A stretch of DNA of 64,000 nt from positions 1 to 64,000 of the forward strand of contig MNCI01016514.1 of the NCBI GenBank assembly GCA_015680685.1. Direction: 5' to 3'. The DNA is from Gnetum montanum (Eukaryota > Streptophyta > Gnetopsida > Gnetales > Gnetaceae). Numbering within the stretch: the stretch's first letter is position 1; every line of letters begins with the position of its first letter. Of the stretch, positions 1 through 12,182 are shown in pieces. Under the pieces are notes generated by a model. The model did no database searches. It worked only from the letters and a program-made list of their open reading frames with translations, and was not told where the DNA came from. Position numbers and translations under genes: made by a program.

Positions 1-959
1 TTTCTCCTCACCACTCTGTGTTGTGACAGGAACCTCAACTAGAGACTCTTTGGTTATGTTACCTACCTCTAGGTCAAGGGTTTTGACTAGGATTTTAGGT
101 AGTTCTAGAGGTTTCTCTATTAAGGCTATGTAGTCTACAAGCTCTCAAGCTTAAGATCTAGTCAATTAGTGTCGATACATTGTTCAACATCACCGTGAGG
201 TCCATGTAGACACAGAGGCAAACTAATTTGCTTCTAGGTACTCATACTTTGATCTTGGATATCAACCAAAAGCATATTANTAGGTACTCAGACTTTGATC
301 TTGGATATCAACCAAAAGCATATTAAATGGCTCTTGGGTAAAGGTGAATAAATAATGCTAAAATGCTATGAAACTATGCCAATACATGAAATCTAATGTA
401 AACAAGGCTATCCAAGATCATCAATGAGATAGGGACAATTCAATAAAGTATCATAAAGATCAAAAAAAGGTCAAACAAGGGAAAATATGAAAAACAAGGC
501 TAAAAATGATCAACTAAGATTACAATTTCAATAGTTTTAGGCCTTAGTGGGCCATGATGCCAATTTAAAGCCTTAGTAGGTCATTATCACATGATGTCAA
601 ACAATGGTCAGGAAAGGTCAAATCCCACTATTTGATACCATTCAAAGGCCCAAAAAGGTAAATAAGGCTATAATAAGACAAATAAATAACATATAAGGTT
701 GTATAAAGGCTATATAAGGTCAAAAAAATCAACAATGCAACACAAGTCAAAAGCAAGCCAAAACACTATGTAATAAGGCAAAAAATCAAGCAAAATAGGC
801 TACATATGGTGAAATTTGGCTAATGTAGGTAAGAAAAAAGGTTAGGTTTTGCTAATTTTAGGCTTGAATTGGCCATGATTTAAGGCTACAAGGGTATTAA
901 GTGAGTTTGGACATCAGTCTAGGCTATTTCTAGGTAATTTTAATCCAAAAATCAAGTGT
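1..959. other. AT-rich unassigned DNA with degenerate aaggctat/aaggtcaa motifs
   Basis: No coding potential is visible on either strand. The stretch is A-rich and repeats short loose motifs such as aaggctat and aaggtcaa, which gives it the look of decayed low-complexity or retroelement untranslated sequence. It leads without a clear boundary into the tandem array that follows. No function can be assigned. Confidence 0.4.
235..325. other. Direct duplicate flanking a single N (assembly join)
   Basis: The 45 bases at 235-279 recur at 281-325 with one mismatch, and exactly one N (280) separates them. A single N between two nearly identical flanks is the expected result of an unmerged contig overlap, not of biology. 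The same pattern recurs around position 1660. Confidence 0.8.
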
Positions 960-3760
960 TTTGAGGCTTCCATGCTAGGCTCCCCTTATTTCCATGCTGG
1001 TTAACATGGAAGAAGGGACCCTTAGCATGGAAACTAGAGAAAGTGGATTTTGAAGCATCTAGCGGTATAAAATTAAAGATTTAGGACCTCCCCAAGGTAG
1101 CGTAGGGCTAGATCTATCAAAATGAGGTACTTAGGAGGTCTATAAAGGTTAAAAGTAGGTTATGAAGCCTTCCCCCCTTGTTTCCACACTAGCCAACATG
1201 GAAAAGAGGGGGTTTAGCATGGAGGACCAAGGTTCAAGAAAAAATAGGATCAAACATGATCAAACAGGTAACTGGAACCTAGATTAGGGAGTTGTGCATT
1301 TCCTAGCTTCATTGAGGATATTTGAGGTAGTGTGGGAAGTCAAAACATGTTGAAGTGGCTTCTCCCTTTTTGCTAAGCATAGTATCCTTAGCATGGGAAG
1401 ATGGGGGAAAGTTGAATTCAAGGTGGTTTGGGAGTGCATTGATGAGGTTCCTAGGCCTCTAGGGCTATAGATCATTATTTTGCAACTTTCTAGCTATTTT
1501 TGGACACGTTTGAAGGATGTTCTAGGGCATCTAAGGTCTTCCCCCTTTATTTCCACACTAGGGAAGTTGCTCTAGCATGGAATATTGGAGGGAATGGATT
1601 TTATGATTAAAAAAAGGTCAAATGAGCAAAATTGTAACACTATGAGGTCTTGGGCTTCTNATCAAATGAGCAAAATTGTAACACTATGAGGTCTTGGGCT
1701 TCTCTAGCATAAATTGTTTTCTTCTAGGAGTGTCCTCTTACCACCAAAAGTGGAAAAGAACCTTTCCTCCCTTGTTTACACACTACCTAGCATGGAGGGA
1801 ATCCTCTCTAGTATGGATGAGATAAGAATCTCATATCTAGGCCAATTTTGGTCACAATTGACTCTGCATATCAACTTCTGAAGTTGCTAAGGCCAAGGGT
1901 TAGGGTTCCATGTCAAAATATGATAATTTTAAGTACTTCTAAGTGTTCTTTTGACTTCCTCCCCTTTTCCACACTCAGGTTAGGAAGCTCTTAAAGGAAG
2001 ACTTTGGGGGAACCATTTTTTTTCCATTTGGCATAAATTTTTCAATGTTTTAGGGCTTTAATAGCTACTAGCATGGTTCTAGAGTGCATGTACGGTCATT
2101 TGATGTTATTCTAAGGTGATTATGAGCCCCAAATTAGTCCACCCTCAATTTCCATGCTCTGAAACATAGAAGAAGGGATTCCAAACATGGAAGAACCATA
2201 CATCCTAGATATGGGCTACTTTTGGCCTCAATCAATCGTGCATGTGTGCCTCTAAGGTTGCTAGGGTTGAGGACTAGGGTTTGAGGTCATGTTCAGCCAA
2301 TTTGAAAGTTTCCAAGATGGTTTTTAAGGTTGCAAGGTGTTTGACTGAGGTGTCTAGAGAACATTTTGGAGTTTCCCAGAGTTATCCCCTTTTCTTCCAT
2401 GTTGCCCAACATGGAAGAGGAAGCCCTCACTGTGGAGGAACTAGGAGGCACTACTTTTTGCTAATTTTTCACATTTCTAGCTATGCATGTAAGCTTCTAA
2501 GGTTGCTAGTGTTGATTGTTGATACTTGATGTCAAAGTTTGATCTTTTCAAGGGTTATTAGATAGTTTTTGGGCTTTTCCACTTTTTTCCATGTTGGGGC
2601 CTTCATGATCAGTGTGGAAGATTGGGGGAAGGATTTTTGCCTATTTCTTTTGAAAATTTTGGCTATGCATGAGTGTCTATAGGATTGCTAGTGTTGGCTA
2701 TGAATGTCTAGGATAAAATTTTGATTTTTTTGAGGGATGTGAGAAGGTTTTCTAGCTCCCCCCTCCCCCCCTTCTATCCACACTAGGGCTAGTATGCTCA
2801 GTGTGGATGGAATCCTCCTCAACATGGAGAATCCAAGGAGGCAATTATGGGTTATTTTAGGTGACTTTTGAAAGATCTGGGTTGCTTCTAGAAGTTAAAC
2901 TACATGTAAATTTCAAGAGTTTTGGTTTCCCCCATTCCATCCATGCTTGGGAAAGAATGCTAAGCATGGCGGAGGTCCTCCCTAGTGTGGAAGAACCTTA
3001 GGGGATTGATTTTTATTGATTTTTTGCATTCTAGTGGCATCTAGAAAGGCTATGATGGTTTTGGTGTTAGTCCATGACATTTTGCCATTGTTTTCTTGTT
3101 TTTGGAACTCCTCACTAACCCTCCTAGGTTTCATAGTGAGTAGCATGGAAAAGGTCTCCCCCAACGTAAAAGAATCATGAAGGTTAGATCTAGGCTACTT
3201 TGACATCCAATTGACCATGCATGTCAACCTCCAGGGTTGCTAGTGTCCATGATCAGTATTAGGCATCAAGACTCAATAGTTTGAAGGTTTCTAAGTATCT
3301 GATGCAGTCTACCCCCTTTTTTCCACACTAGGCATGATGATCCTAGCATGGATGAGAGGGGGATGATAGTACTGTATCATATTTGACTACTTTTTGAACA
3401 TTCAAATGCTCCAGAGGATTTCGACAAGGTTTAGGGATCATTGGACTTTGAGCAATGGCCACTAAGTAGTCAATTTAGGTCATTTTTTACTTCCCCCCCA
3501 TCCATCTATGCTAGGGATGAGATGATCATTGTGGACAAAGCCTTCCCTAGCATGAAAACATCAAATCCCAAGGTTTTGACTAGTTTCAACTAGGTTTGGT
3601 GAGGTTTTGTGGTCACTGGCAGTGTTTAGAGGGGTTTTAGGTCATGTTGGCCTACGTTGGGGGTTGATCATAGGCTAGATGGGTGTTGGGGGGTTGGAAT
3701 GAGTGTTACCCCCTTCTTTCATGTTGGGAAATTTTTCCTCAGTGTGGAAACCCAAATTGT
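960..3760. repeat. Degenerate tandem array, about 15 units of 190-200 bp, each with a ccatgct...agcatgg dyad
   Basis: A recognisable core recurs near 990, 1185, 1365, 1545, 1780, 1970, 2148, 2395, 2592, 2775, 2940, 3130, 3322, 3508 and 3718. Each core has a C-rich run, then tttccacactagg or tttccatgctgg, then a few bases later agcatgga or aacatggaa, so it forms an imperfect inverted repeat. The clearest stem is at 990-1011 (ttccatg / catggaa). A second block, about 90 bases after the core, reads like atgcatgt then ctaaggttgctagtgttga (see 1860-1910, 2230-2280, 2480-2520, 2660-2700, 3210-3245). Units are diverged, with spacing from about 160 to 240 bp. I see no coding frame. It could be an old satellite, or a tandemly repeated untranslated part of an LTR element. 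Confidence 0.75.
1618..1703. other. Direct duplicate flanking a single N (assembly join)
   Basis: The 42 bases at 1618-1659 recur without mismatch at 1662-1703, on either side of an N at 1660. This is a probable unmerged contig overlap, so the true sequence here is likely about 44 bases shorter. Confidence 0.85.
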
Positions 3761-4950
3761 TTACATTTGTTGATGTCCAATCCTCTTTTGGCAGCCTAGG
3801 TCTAAAAAGGTTAGTTGTAGCTACTAAAAATGGTAAGATAGTTATATTTTAATGGCCATTTTCTCAGATCTAGGCAAAAGTATTTATCAAAGTTAAATTT
3901 TGACAAAATACTACCCCATTATTTTGGCTATTTCTTTAAGGCTATGTTAAGTTGTATTTTAGCTTCTTAGCTTTTTACAAGAAAAAAGCAAGCAATGTTG
4001 TGTATTTTTTCTTAGAAAAATGGCTCAATATTTTTGAAATTTAATGTTATGGGTTTTTAGCTCTAAATTTAATATTTCCAATGGCTTTTATCTCATTTGA
4101 TTTGGCTTTGAAATGATTAAGTTATGGCTATTTTCCTAAAAAAAGTGTTGTTAGGTTTCTATCCCGTTTTTAGATTTTCATGTAAATTCATGAATTTTTT
4201 CTAAAAAAACGGAGAGGGTTTTGGTTGTTTTTTGGTTATGGATAGCTAGATCTTGACTTTAGCTTTCCCATGGAGGTAGAATCACTCTAATTGGATTTAA
4301 AATGAATTTTTTCCTAAACCTATGTCAAAAGGAGGATGTTGTTGTTTTTAGATTCTTGTCCAAGTTGGTGAATTTGTTTTGCATAAACGACTAGGGTTTT
4401 GAATTTTTATCAAACATGGATGCATAAGCCTCAATTTATTCTTTCAAATGGTGGTAGAATCATTTTATTCGAAGCTCAAAAGAATATTCGGCAAACTTTT
4501 TACCAACCCTACATGAAAGGGGATTTATGGTAACAACTACAGTTTCTTGGTAATTTGTTTATGTTCCATGCAAAAACACTTATGTATTTCAGGTTGTAAC
4601 AGTCATGACTACAAAGCTTATGATTTCATGATTCCTTCCATAATGAAATCACTGAAATTGGACCTCATATGAATTTTTAATGAATTTTTTTTTTGCTAAA
4701 TTGTGTGAATAAGGTTAAATTTTGGATGGATGTGATTGATATGTGTAGTTTTTCATGTCAAATTAATGTAAATCTTATGTTTTCAGTTTGTTTTTAAAGA
4801 AAAGTAAAGACTTTACTATTTTTAGAAAGAATTTTTTTATTATAGCTATATGCTTTTTCCAAATTTATGCATGGTTTAAACTAAGGCTTGATTCTGGCTA
4901 TGAAATTTTGGCTATAATATTTTAGGCTATGAAGTAAAAAGCTATTTATG
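3761..4950. other. AT-rich unassigned DNA
   Basis: T-rich sequence with no ORF of note and no recognisable domain. It contains many loose copies of the words ggctat and aaatttttg. Nothing further can be supported. Confidence 0.4.
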
Positions 4951-5214
4951 GGATTTCTAAAGTCAACTTAGATAGACACCTTAGAGCTTTTTATAGAGGC
5001 TAATTTTACCTTTGACTAGGATGTTTTGTCTAAATTTGTTAAGAAATTCCAATTGGTCATAATGTAAGGTTATGCAAAGTTGTAATAATGCTTTCTTGTG
5101 GTATTTCTTAAGCTAATTGAAATAAACACCTTAGAGGTTTTTACAAAGGCTAATTTCACTTCTAACTAGTATGTTTTTTCTAAATTTGTTAAGAAATTTC
5201 AATCTGTCATAATG
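4951..5214. repeat. Two diverged direct copies of a ~114-bp sequence
   Basis: The segments 4951-5064 and 5100-5214 are similar along their full length. Both contain acaccttagag, ggctaattt and ctaaatttgttaagaaat, and both end in gtcataatg. They are offset by about 150 bp, consistent with an old local duplication. No coding content. Confidence 0.7.
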
Positions 5215-7329
5215 TTTTTGTTTTGGCCATGTAGGGTTTATTTGAAGCCCATTCTCATCATCGTGGAGTTGGTGGGCATTCTATGCTACATTGGTCATCC
5301 TAAGACTTAAGGTCTATGAAATTCGATTGGATCGCATTATGGAGTATGGTTAAACATAGAGGTGTATTGCCGCTCATCAGTCTAGTTTTATGTATGTATT
5401 TGGGAAGGCAGATAAGAGTGAAAGGACCTTGAAACTATTTGATTACTAAGCCTTAAATTTTGTTCCAATGCAATATGATTTAATTAACTTATATTAAAAA
5501 TACAAGGGTTAGTAACTTGGGACTTTTAAGGGTAATATTACAAGCTGAAGAGAACAAGATGTATTGAAGAAAAATGCTAAGCTGAAGACATAGATATGTT
5601 AAAAGGCTACCCAAAACCATCCATAATAAAGCATTAGCCTAGTTCCAATAAGCAATGTTGAGTTACTGAAAATAACAGACCAAGACATTTAACTTGTGCC
5701 CTGCCCTCTTCTAAGCTTCTACTACTTTTCATGCATTCAATAACAATTATTGGATGATTCTAGATCTCCTCGGGTACTTATGATCAACTTAACCAAGGAG
5801 AAATTATCCAAAACAGAGAGTAAACCCGACGGTCAGAAAAGACACGGACACAGAGATTTGTGCTTTTGCCATGAAAGTTTGGAGCCATTATTATTTCAAA
5901 CACGAGTATCAAGGTTAGTGGTGGGTTGATTGGATTTTAATTTTATCCTGCGGATGGAATTCCCTTTGGATACAAGTTCGGTAAGTGGCACAAATGATGG
6001 TGTTTAAGGGTAATTTTTGTATTTGTGCTCCCAGTGCTGTTACCAGGTTCTCTCTTGCCCGTCTGGCTTCCCTCCATTGATGTGCAAACCCATCGACAAC
6101 CGCAGGATTGCAGATATACAGGTAGCAGAAAGCATCAAGAATCTTCCGTTTTATGGAGTTCAGTTTTGTGGGTTATCTGCATCGGCCTGGAATCCTCGGC
6201 GGTTATTTGTAAATAGTTATTCAGCCCTTGTCCAGATTCTGGTTTGGATTTTCAGTATTAGCAGAGTCTGGTATTTCATATGAGATGCTAAAATTCTGTT
6301 TAAGGTTCTCATGATGGCCTTTCTACATTTATGGGTTATGAAGTCATTTGAATTAGTTTCAGTGGTTTGGAAGCTTGGAGACCATTCGAGTTTGCGGTTC
6401 CTGCAATATTTGAAAGTCTTACTGTTTTAAGGATTGGTCATTTAAAGAAGTAGGTTGGTCAAAATTTTTAGTTTCAATCCTTTTTTTAAGGAATTCAGTC
6501 ACTGCTCAGCAGTACATCTTATTTGCAGTGTTTTGCTTTTAACATTATGCCAAATAATTTGTTTTTTATTTGCTTGGTTTAATACAAAAGCACAATTATG
6601 GTTATGCCGGTTATGAAGCAATATTTATACAGTAGAGGACAATCTGATTAGTGAAATCAAGCTGGGTAGGCATGCTACTTTGCTAGAATTTTATAGCAAA
6701 ACTTTGTCCAAACACAGGAGATTATAATGAAGCTTGGAGATTATAGAGTTCAAAATTGTTGTTTGAAATCAGCTATTTCATTGACTAATATTTCACATTT
6801 ATGCGGAAGTTTGGAAACGTCATGGTGTAACATTTAAGAAAGGAAACCCAAAAAAAACAAAAAACAAAACAAGCCAAAACAAAAAATAAAAGAAAACTCT
6901 GAAAAATCATTGGATTTAACTGAATTGCATTGTATACCATGATGGTCAATTATGGAGTCAGTTTTTCTCAAGACAGGAAGAAGACTTAAAGTCTTATATA
7001 CTATTTTCAATGACATTGAGAACTGTTTGGCATTGATCTAATCATATTATAGTTTTGATTTCAGCTTCATATTTGGTTTATCACTAAATGGTCTCTAACT
7101 GCAGATATGAAAAGAGGAATTCCCAGAAAGTAACATTAATAGGGCTAAATAATCCAGGATAACAATTGTTATAATAAATATTCAATCTTATGATAAATGG
7201 AGAAGCACTCACTTCATACACGTGATGTGTTTTACTTCAAACTTTACACAAGTGAAGGAGACAGATCCTTTGAGAGGAAAAAGATGGACTACAACTGGGC
7301 TTGGCTTAATTGTAAAATTGCAAGAATCT
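5215..7329. other. Unassigned region; possible decayed gene-like segment near 5850-6290
   Basis: Base composition rises locally at 5220-5420 and again at 5850-6290. The latter holds an 88-codon plus-strand frame (6017-6283) and a splice-donor-like cggtaagt near 5979. The predicted peptide matches no family I recognise, has no partner exon in reach, and may be chance. 6300-7329 is AT-rich with nothing recognisable. I leave the region uncalled; a host-gene 5' fragment or a retroelement remnant are both possible. Confidence 0.3.
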
Positions 7330-8712
7330 ATTATACTTATTGGAGAGGGTCAGAAGTTTCCAAATATGTTGGAAGAGAGAGATGCAAAATGTTACTGACT
7401 CTTCTCTATGCCAATACTTATTGCAATGTTGAATGACCTCGGATGGATCATGCATAAGATGAAAAGGTATTGATGGCCGGTAGGACAAGAGTTTAACCCC
7501 ATTAAGCCATTGAAGGCCATAAAAAAGGCTTTGCATTGTAACATCAAGTTGCCAATGACCGTGGAGAAAGGAGTAAATTTGGACTAGGCAATGGTTCATT
7601 ACAGCCGACTCCCCATACAAATTGTTAAACTTAATCCCCAAAATCCAACGACTACCAACCTAAGACAGTTTAAGGATATGACACCCTTCCGATACCATGA
7701 GGTAGCCTTTGTGATGGCAAGGGAAGCAGGCAACAGAGGTAACCACCATGGACACAATCTAGAGAGAATAGTAGGGTTGATCTTGATGTTAGTCCAATCT
7801 ATGTAACTGTGTAGAATTTGCCAAGCCCTCCAAATGCTTTTGAAAACATGAGATCTAGGAAGAATGATAGTGAGGGGGGAAAAGATCCAATTGACAAAAT
7901 GGATGCCTTTCTAGAAGGGCTCGTTTTTAGGAAATGCTTGATGAAGCCTTAATTGGAGGAGGGTCCCAATAATATCTAAGGCATCTAAATGTTGTACCAA
8001 CCACTTAGCAACCAGGCTAATTCCCTACTTATAGGAATTCAAAAGACCTAAGCCACTCTTATTCTTGGGGAGACTAATAATATTCCAAGTGACTCGATGA
8101 AATCCTTTCTGATAATCTTTGGAGGACCACATAAAGTCACGAAATAACCGTTCTAGCTTTTGGTAGGCAGCTTGGGAGAGGGCCCAACACAAAGAGTAAT
8201 ACACATGGGTTGACACACATATGGATTTACATACAAGGCATTTACCTACAAGTGTGAGGGGTTTAGTCTTCCATTTTTCAAGTTTCTTTTGAATCTGATA
8301 AATAACCTGCTCCCAGAGAATAGAGGTTGAACGTCTACAATGGAAAGGGATTCCCAAAATCTCAATGATGTCTTGATCCTAAAGCTACTTCCAGTTATAG
8401 TTGGTCATATGGTTGTAATTTCCCGTAAAGGTATAAACAGAGGATTTATTCCAATTTATAGTGGAACCTGAGAGTGTGCAATATTGCTTCACCCTTGATC
8501 AGAGGTGCACAAATTGGCAGCTTTGTTTTAAACTAGAAAAAAAGAGTCATTGGTGAAGTGCATATTGAGAAGCTGGTGTTGAGAGGAAGAAAGGCAGACC
8601 CTAGTGAGAACTTTAGTTTGATTGTCCAGGTTAATCTGATGATAAAGAAAGTTTGCTATGATGATAAAGAGATAGGGGGCGAGAGGACAACCATATTTAA
8701 AAGAGATAGGGG
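7330..8712 (-). pseudogene. Non-LTR retrotransposon (LINE) reverse transcriptase relic
   Basis: Reading right to left, the minus strand encodes a decayed LINE RT. It has GCPLAPYLF near 8700-8670 (the G-x-PLSP-type RT block), then HFTND near 8540, which replaces the catalytic F/YADD. At 8357-8025 comes the downstream conserved block: MGIPFHCR, WEQVIYQIQKKLEKWKTKPL, LVGKCLV, YYSLCWALS, RDFMWSS, NKSGLGLL. At 7641-7330 lies the segment before the zinc-binding region (GIKFNNLYGESAV, GLQWLNGVKLL). Frames change several times and the catalytic aspartates are damaged, so it is dead. The 3' zinc-knuckle part is missing. The last ~300 bp closely match the LINE at 39222-40434, so both are one family. 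Confidence 0.85.
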
Positions 8713-9008
8713 GCGAGGGGAATCATGAAAGGCAATAATATTTAAAAGATTGACCATATGTTCAATGTTGAGTTGCAAAGTTCTGATTTGACTATCTATC
8801 TAATGAGTAAATATTTTTTTTTAAAAAGCCTTTAAATTCTACCTACATCAAAACATATTTAATCTTGCATACAGAAAGACATCAAATATTTGGGTATTAA
8901 TGTTTGTTTAGCTCTTAATGAAAGTGAGTGATGTAAAAGAGATAATATAGTAAACCTCGTATAATTAGTATAAGACTAGGATGACATTGATGTTGATTAA
9001 GAAGATGT

Positions 9009-9085
9009 GGCTCAAGTGGTTAACACCTTATCTTACAAGGATTTATAGGTAAGTTGTTGCAGGTTTAAGTAACATTTTAGATATT
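9009..9085 (+). repeat. tRNA-like SINE head (relic)
   Basis: gtggctcaagtggttaac is a good pol III A-box-like word, and gcaggtttaagtaac about 45 bases later resembles a B box. The spacing fits the head of a tRNA-derived SINE. No clear tail or TSD is visible. A related minus-strand head may lie at 25612-25690. Confidence 0.45.
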
Positions 9086-9182
9086 ATTATATTTCAATAT
9101 AGTTCTTTTATTGTATCATGTTAATTGTATGTTTTGACATGTACCTCTATTCAAATTGTTTTAGGTTCTAACATCTACCTCT

Positions 9183-9310
9183 AAATAATGAAATATTAGC
9201 CCAGTGGTAAAACTCTTAATATGAAAATTCTAAGTTATAGGTTTGATTTTGGTGGCTAATACTTAGTTATAAAGTTCTAATTGACTTATATGTCTTGGGG
9301 GTAAATATTG
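9183..9310 (+). mobile_element. SINE family 1 copy, decayed
   Basis: Contains the A-box-like tagcccagtggtaaaactc and the B-box-like ataggtttgattttggtgg about 40 bases later, followed by cttagttataaagttctaattgac and tatgtcttggggg. The same layout occurs at 13059-13170 (+) and 38984-39155 (-). Possible TSD taaataatg / taaatattg flanks it with one mismatch. The tRNA-derived head makes it a non-autonomous element that depends on LINE machinery. Confidence 0.65.
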
Positions 9311-9508
9311 TTAAAAAATATTTATTTATAATTAGAACTTCCTTGGCTCAATATTTTCATGTCATTGTTAGGTGCATATGATAGGATTCACATTATTCAA
9401 ACCATTATTGAAAAACCAAAGTGCAACCTTCCATTTACATTTTTAGAGATGAATGCCTTTGTTTAAGAAGAAATAAGATATGTAGAGATTGACATCTAAT
9501 GGACGACC

Positions 9509-9654
9509 ATTTAAAAAAGATAAATAAAACTTTATTGGTGAGCTCAATCAAGATTGAGATTGAAATTATTTGACTAAGCCTTTCCAAAAAATAAAATAAA
9601 TAAAGAGAAGATTTGGAAATTATTTTGTAGTACATAAGCAAATTGATAGCTTTT
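9509..9654 (+). repeat. Left unit of a two-unit tandem duplication split by the GC-rich LINE
   Basis: This AT-rich unit (aaaagataaataaaac ... aagatt(t) ... cataagc) has a diverged partner immediately right of the LINE at 12401-12535, with the same order of words (aaataaataaag, tcaagattgagatt versus tcaaaattgggatt, ctaagcctt, gaagattt, cataagc). The two units were adjacent before the LINE landed at their junction. Confidence 0.65.
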
Positions 9655-11780
9655 GAAGAGGAGGTGTACTGGCGCCAGTGGGCCCGTACACAGTGGCTGC
9701 AGGCGGGTGATCGCCACACAAAATTTTTCTTCCTGGCCGCCAAGGCTCACCGCGGCGCCCGGAATGGCCCACTCCAACGCCTCCTGTAGGGCGAATCGCC
9801 GCCGCGTGCTGAGCTCCTCCTGCAATACTGGAGGCACGTGTGGGGATGGCGACAAACAGACCCTGTTTCGGTGCCCGTGGCGACTGTCTTAACCCCGGCC
9901 GATAATTTCAGGCTCTTGAAACCATTCACGCGGCAGGAAATGCGTGAGGCACTGCAGAAAATGCCTGCGAACAAGGCGCCTGGGCCAGATGGATGGCCCA
10001 TTGAATTTTTTACATATTTTGAGGATGTGCTCGAGCAGAACCTGCTGGACGCTTTTAACCGCATGTTGGCCTGGAGAGAGGTGCGAAATGAAATCAATTA
10101 CTCGCGCGTGGTTTTGCTGCCGAAGACGGAGAATCCTACATCCCCCGTTCAATTCCGCCCCATTGGGGTTTGCAACTCTTTGCTGCGGTTATTCTCTCGC
10201 CTGCTCGTGGCCAGAATGCAACCGCTTATGGCGCGGCTCGTGGGGAAATAGCAGGCCGCGTTCACAAAGGGACGTCACTTGCAGGACCAGGTTCTGCTGC
10301 TCTAGGAGATCCAGCACTCGCTTCGGATAGCCAAACTTCCGGGCATGTACATTAAGCTGGACATTACTAAGGCTTACGATTTCGTTAGTTGGGACGCGTT
10401 GGGGTATGTATTGCTCGCTAAAGGATTTGAACCGGCTTTCGTTGACCTCTGCCTGCAGATTTAGCAAGGAGGGCGGTACTCGCTGGACATTCATGGGCAA
10501 TTGTGGGGCTTTCACAGGACCGGTCGCAGACTGCGCCAAGGAGACCCACTCTCCCCGCTCCTCTTCCTGATGGCGATGGATCTCCTGCAAACTTATTGTA
10601 TGGAGGAAGGGGTACAGGGGTTAAATGTGCACGGCATCCATTGTCTCTCCGCCCACTTCGCGGATAACACCATGCTCTACACCAGGGCCGCTGTTCCACA
10701 GGCCAGGGCGATTCTGCGGGCGCTGGACCGGATGCACCGCGAAGTGGGCCTGGTCCCAAACCCCGGAAAATCGGCTGTATTTTTCACCCACACCCACCCC
10801 ACGGTGCGCAGCAAAATTGTCCAAATCCTGGGGATTCTCCCGGGGGAGGCGGAAGCGAAGTATCTGGGCATCCCCATGCATAACTGGCACAGGCTGCGAA
10901 CATGGCAGGCGCTCATCGCAAGGATCCAGAAACGAGCTGCCCACTGGACCAACACATTCCTGTCTCGCAAGGGAAAATGGTGCTAGCGTCCTCGGTGTTG
11001 GGGGCCATGGCGAGGTTCGCTACCTCGATGGCCTCCCCGCCCCCCGGCGTCACCGACAAGATTGACCAGATAATCCGCAATTTCGTTTGGTCTGGCGGAA
11101 AGGGGGGGAAAAAGATGCATCTATTGGCCTGGTCTAAGATCACGCGGCCCCGGTATGTGGGGGGGATAGGCCTTCTTCCCTTTTCCCTACAAGTGGCCCT
11201 GGGACGTCATCGGCTCCTCCAACGTCTGGCCACAGACAGAGAGGACCCTTCCCTCTGGGTGCAGATCCTGCGGGCAAAATACAGCCCTTGGACGACGGCC
11301 AATTCTGACTCTCGCGTATGGTGGCAACTCTGCGCCCAAGCAAGGACGATGGGCAGTGGGGAGGAGATTCACCTGCACCCCCGACAGCTCCTGCAGAAGA
11401 TGTTCCCGGCTGATCCGCGCTGGAAACGACTGTGGAAGGGTATCCTCCCGGAAAAAATTAAAGCCTTTAGGTGGCTTATCCTCCACCAGGCCCTCCCTGT
11501 TCACGCTGAGCTGCAGGCTCGGGGCATGGCCATTGATACTCAGTGCCCTCTGTACAACCAGCATTCCGAAACGCAGAAGCACTTTGTGAGCGAGTGTCAG
11601 GTAACCACGCAGTTCTGGCGTTGGGCGGGGCTCAGATCCCCGGAGTTCTCAGGCAACTCGGCAACACTGGCGGCGCTCTAGGTCTTGTGGAGGGCTAGGA
11701 ATGATCGCCTTTTTAATGGGGCGGCACTCCCCCCGCGAAAGTCCTGGCAGGGAAACTTTGGAGGCTATGGAACGAAATTG
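9655..11780 (+). pseudogene. LINE ORF2 fragment: reverse transcriptase plus zinc-binding C-terminus
   Basis: Encodes, in order: the pre-RT segment (YWRQWARTQWLQAGDRHTKF, 9665-9730); RT blocks NKAPGPDGWPIEFF (9970), SRVVLLPKTENP and FRPIGVCN (10102-10170), LDITKAYDFVSWDAL (10357), RLRQGDPLSPLLFLMAMD (10527) and HFADNTMLY (10654, FADN in place of the catalytic FADD); then YLGIPMHNWHRL (10860), an RNFVWSGGKGG block (11075), and a C-terminal zinc-binding segment CPLYNQHSETQKHFVSEC (11547-11600), where the expected second Cys is Tyr. The end, LWRARNDRLFNG, is typical of plant LINEs. In-frame stops at 10249, 10303 and 10462 are all TAG, and a one-base insertion near 10970 shifts the frame. It cannot make active RT. 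Confidence 0.92.
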
Positions 11781-12182
11781 CCTCCGCAATGGCTCCTCCC
11801 GCCACCCCTGCACCTCCTATTCAGCAGCAGACGCGATCATGGCGGGGGAGTAGGGAGATCACCTTGCAAGGCGGGACCACCCCCCTCGACGTCGCCACAG
11901 AATGTATGCGCCCTGGTCAGTGCCATGAGGCGGAGAGGCAGGATCGCAATATTGTCATTTTAGACTTTCGCGGGGAACAAAACCCGAACTTTCCAATGCG
12001 AGCCTGGGTTGAGAGCGCCCCCGACAATCGTAGAACCGGCATAGCCCAGATCATTGACGAATACAGACGTCGTAGGCCGGAAGGGAAAGGACAGCCCAGT
12101 CTGGGCACCAATTAAGGCCTGTCCTCGTCTCCCGACCGGTTGCCGACGCGGGCGAACAGGGGGACCAGGGTGGGGTTTCGTC

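Noticed and set aside
960-3760. CRISPR-like array
   Set aside because: The units are diverged, about 195 bp long with no constant short repeat and spacer, and the context is plant nuclear DNA.
6017-6283. 88-codon plus-strand frame as a protein-coding gene
   Set aside because: No family resemblance, no neighbouring exon and no conserved motif; frames of this length occur by chance in this window.
9009-9085. A functional tRNA gene
   Set aside because: A- and B-box-like words are present, but no cloverleaf can be folded and the anticodon arm is missing; it is a SINE head relic.
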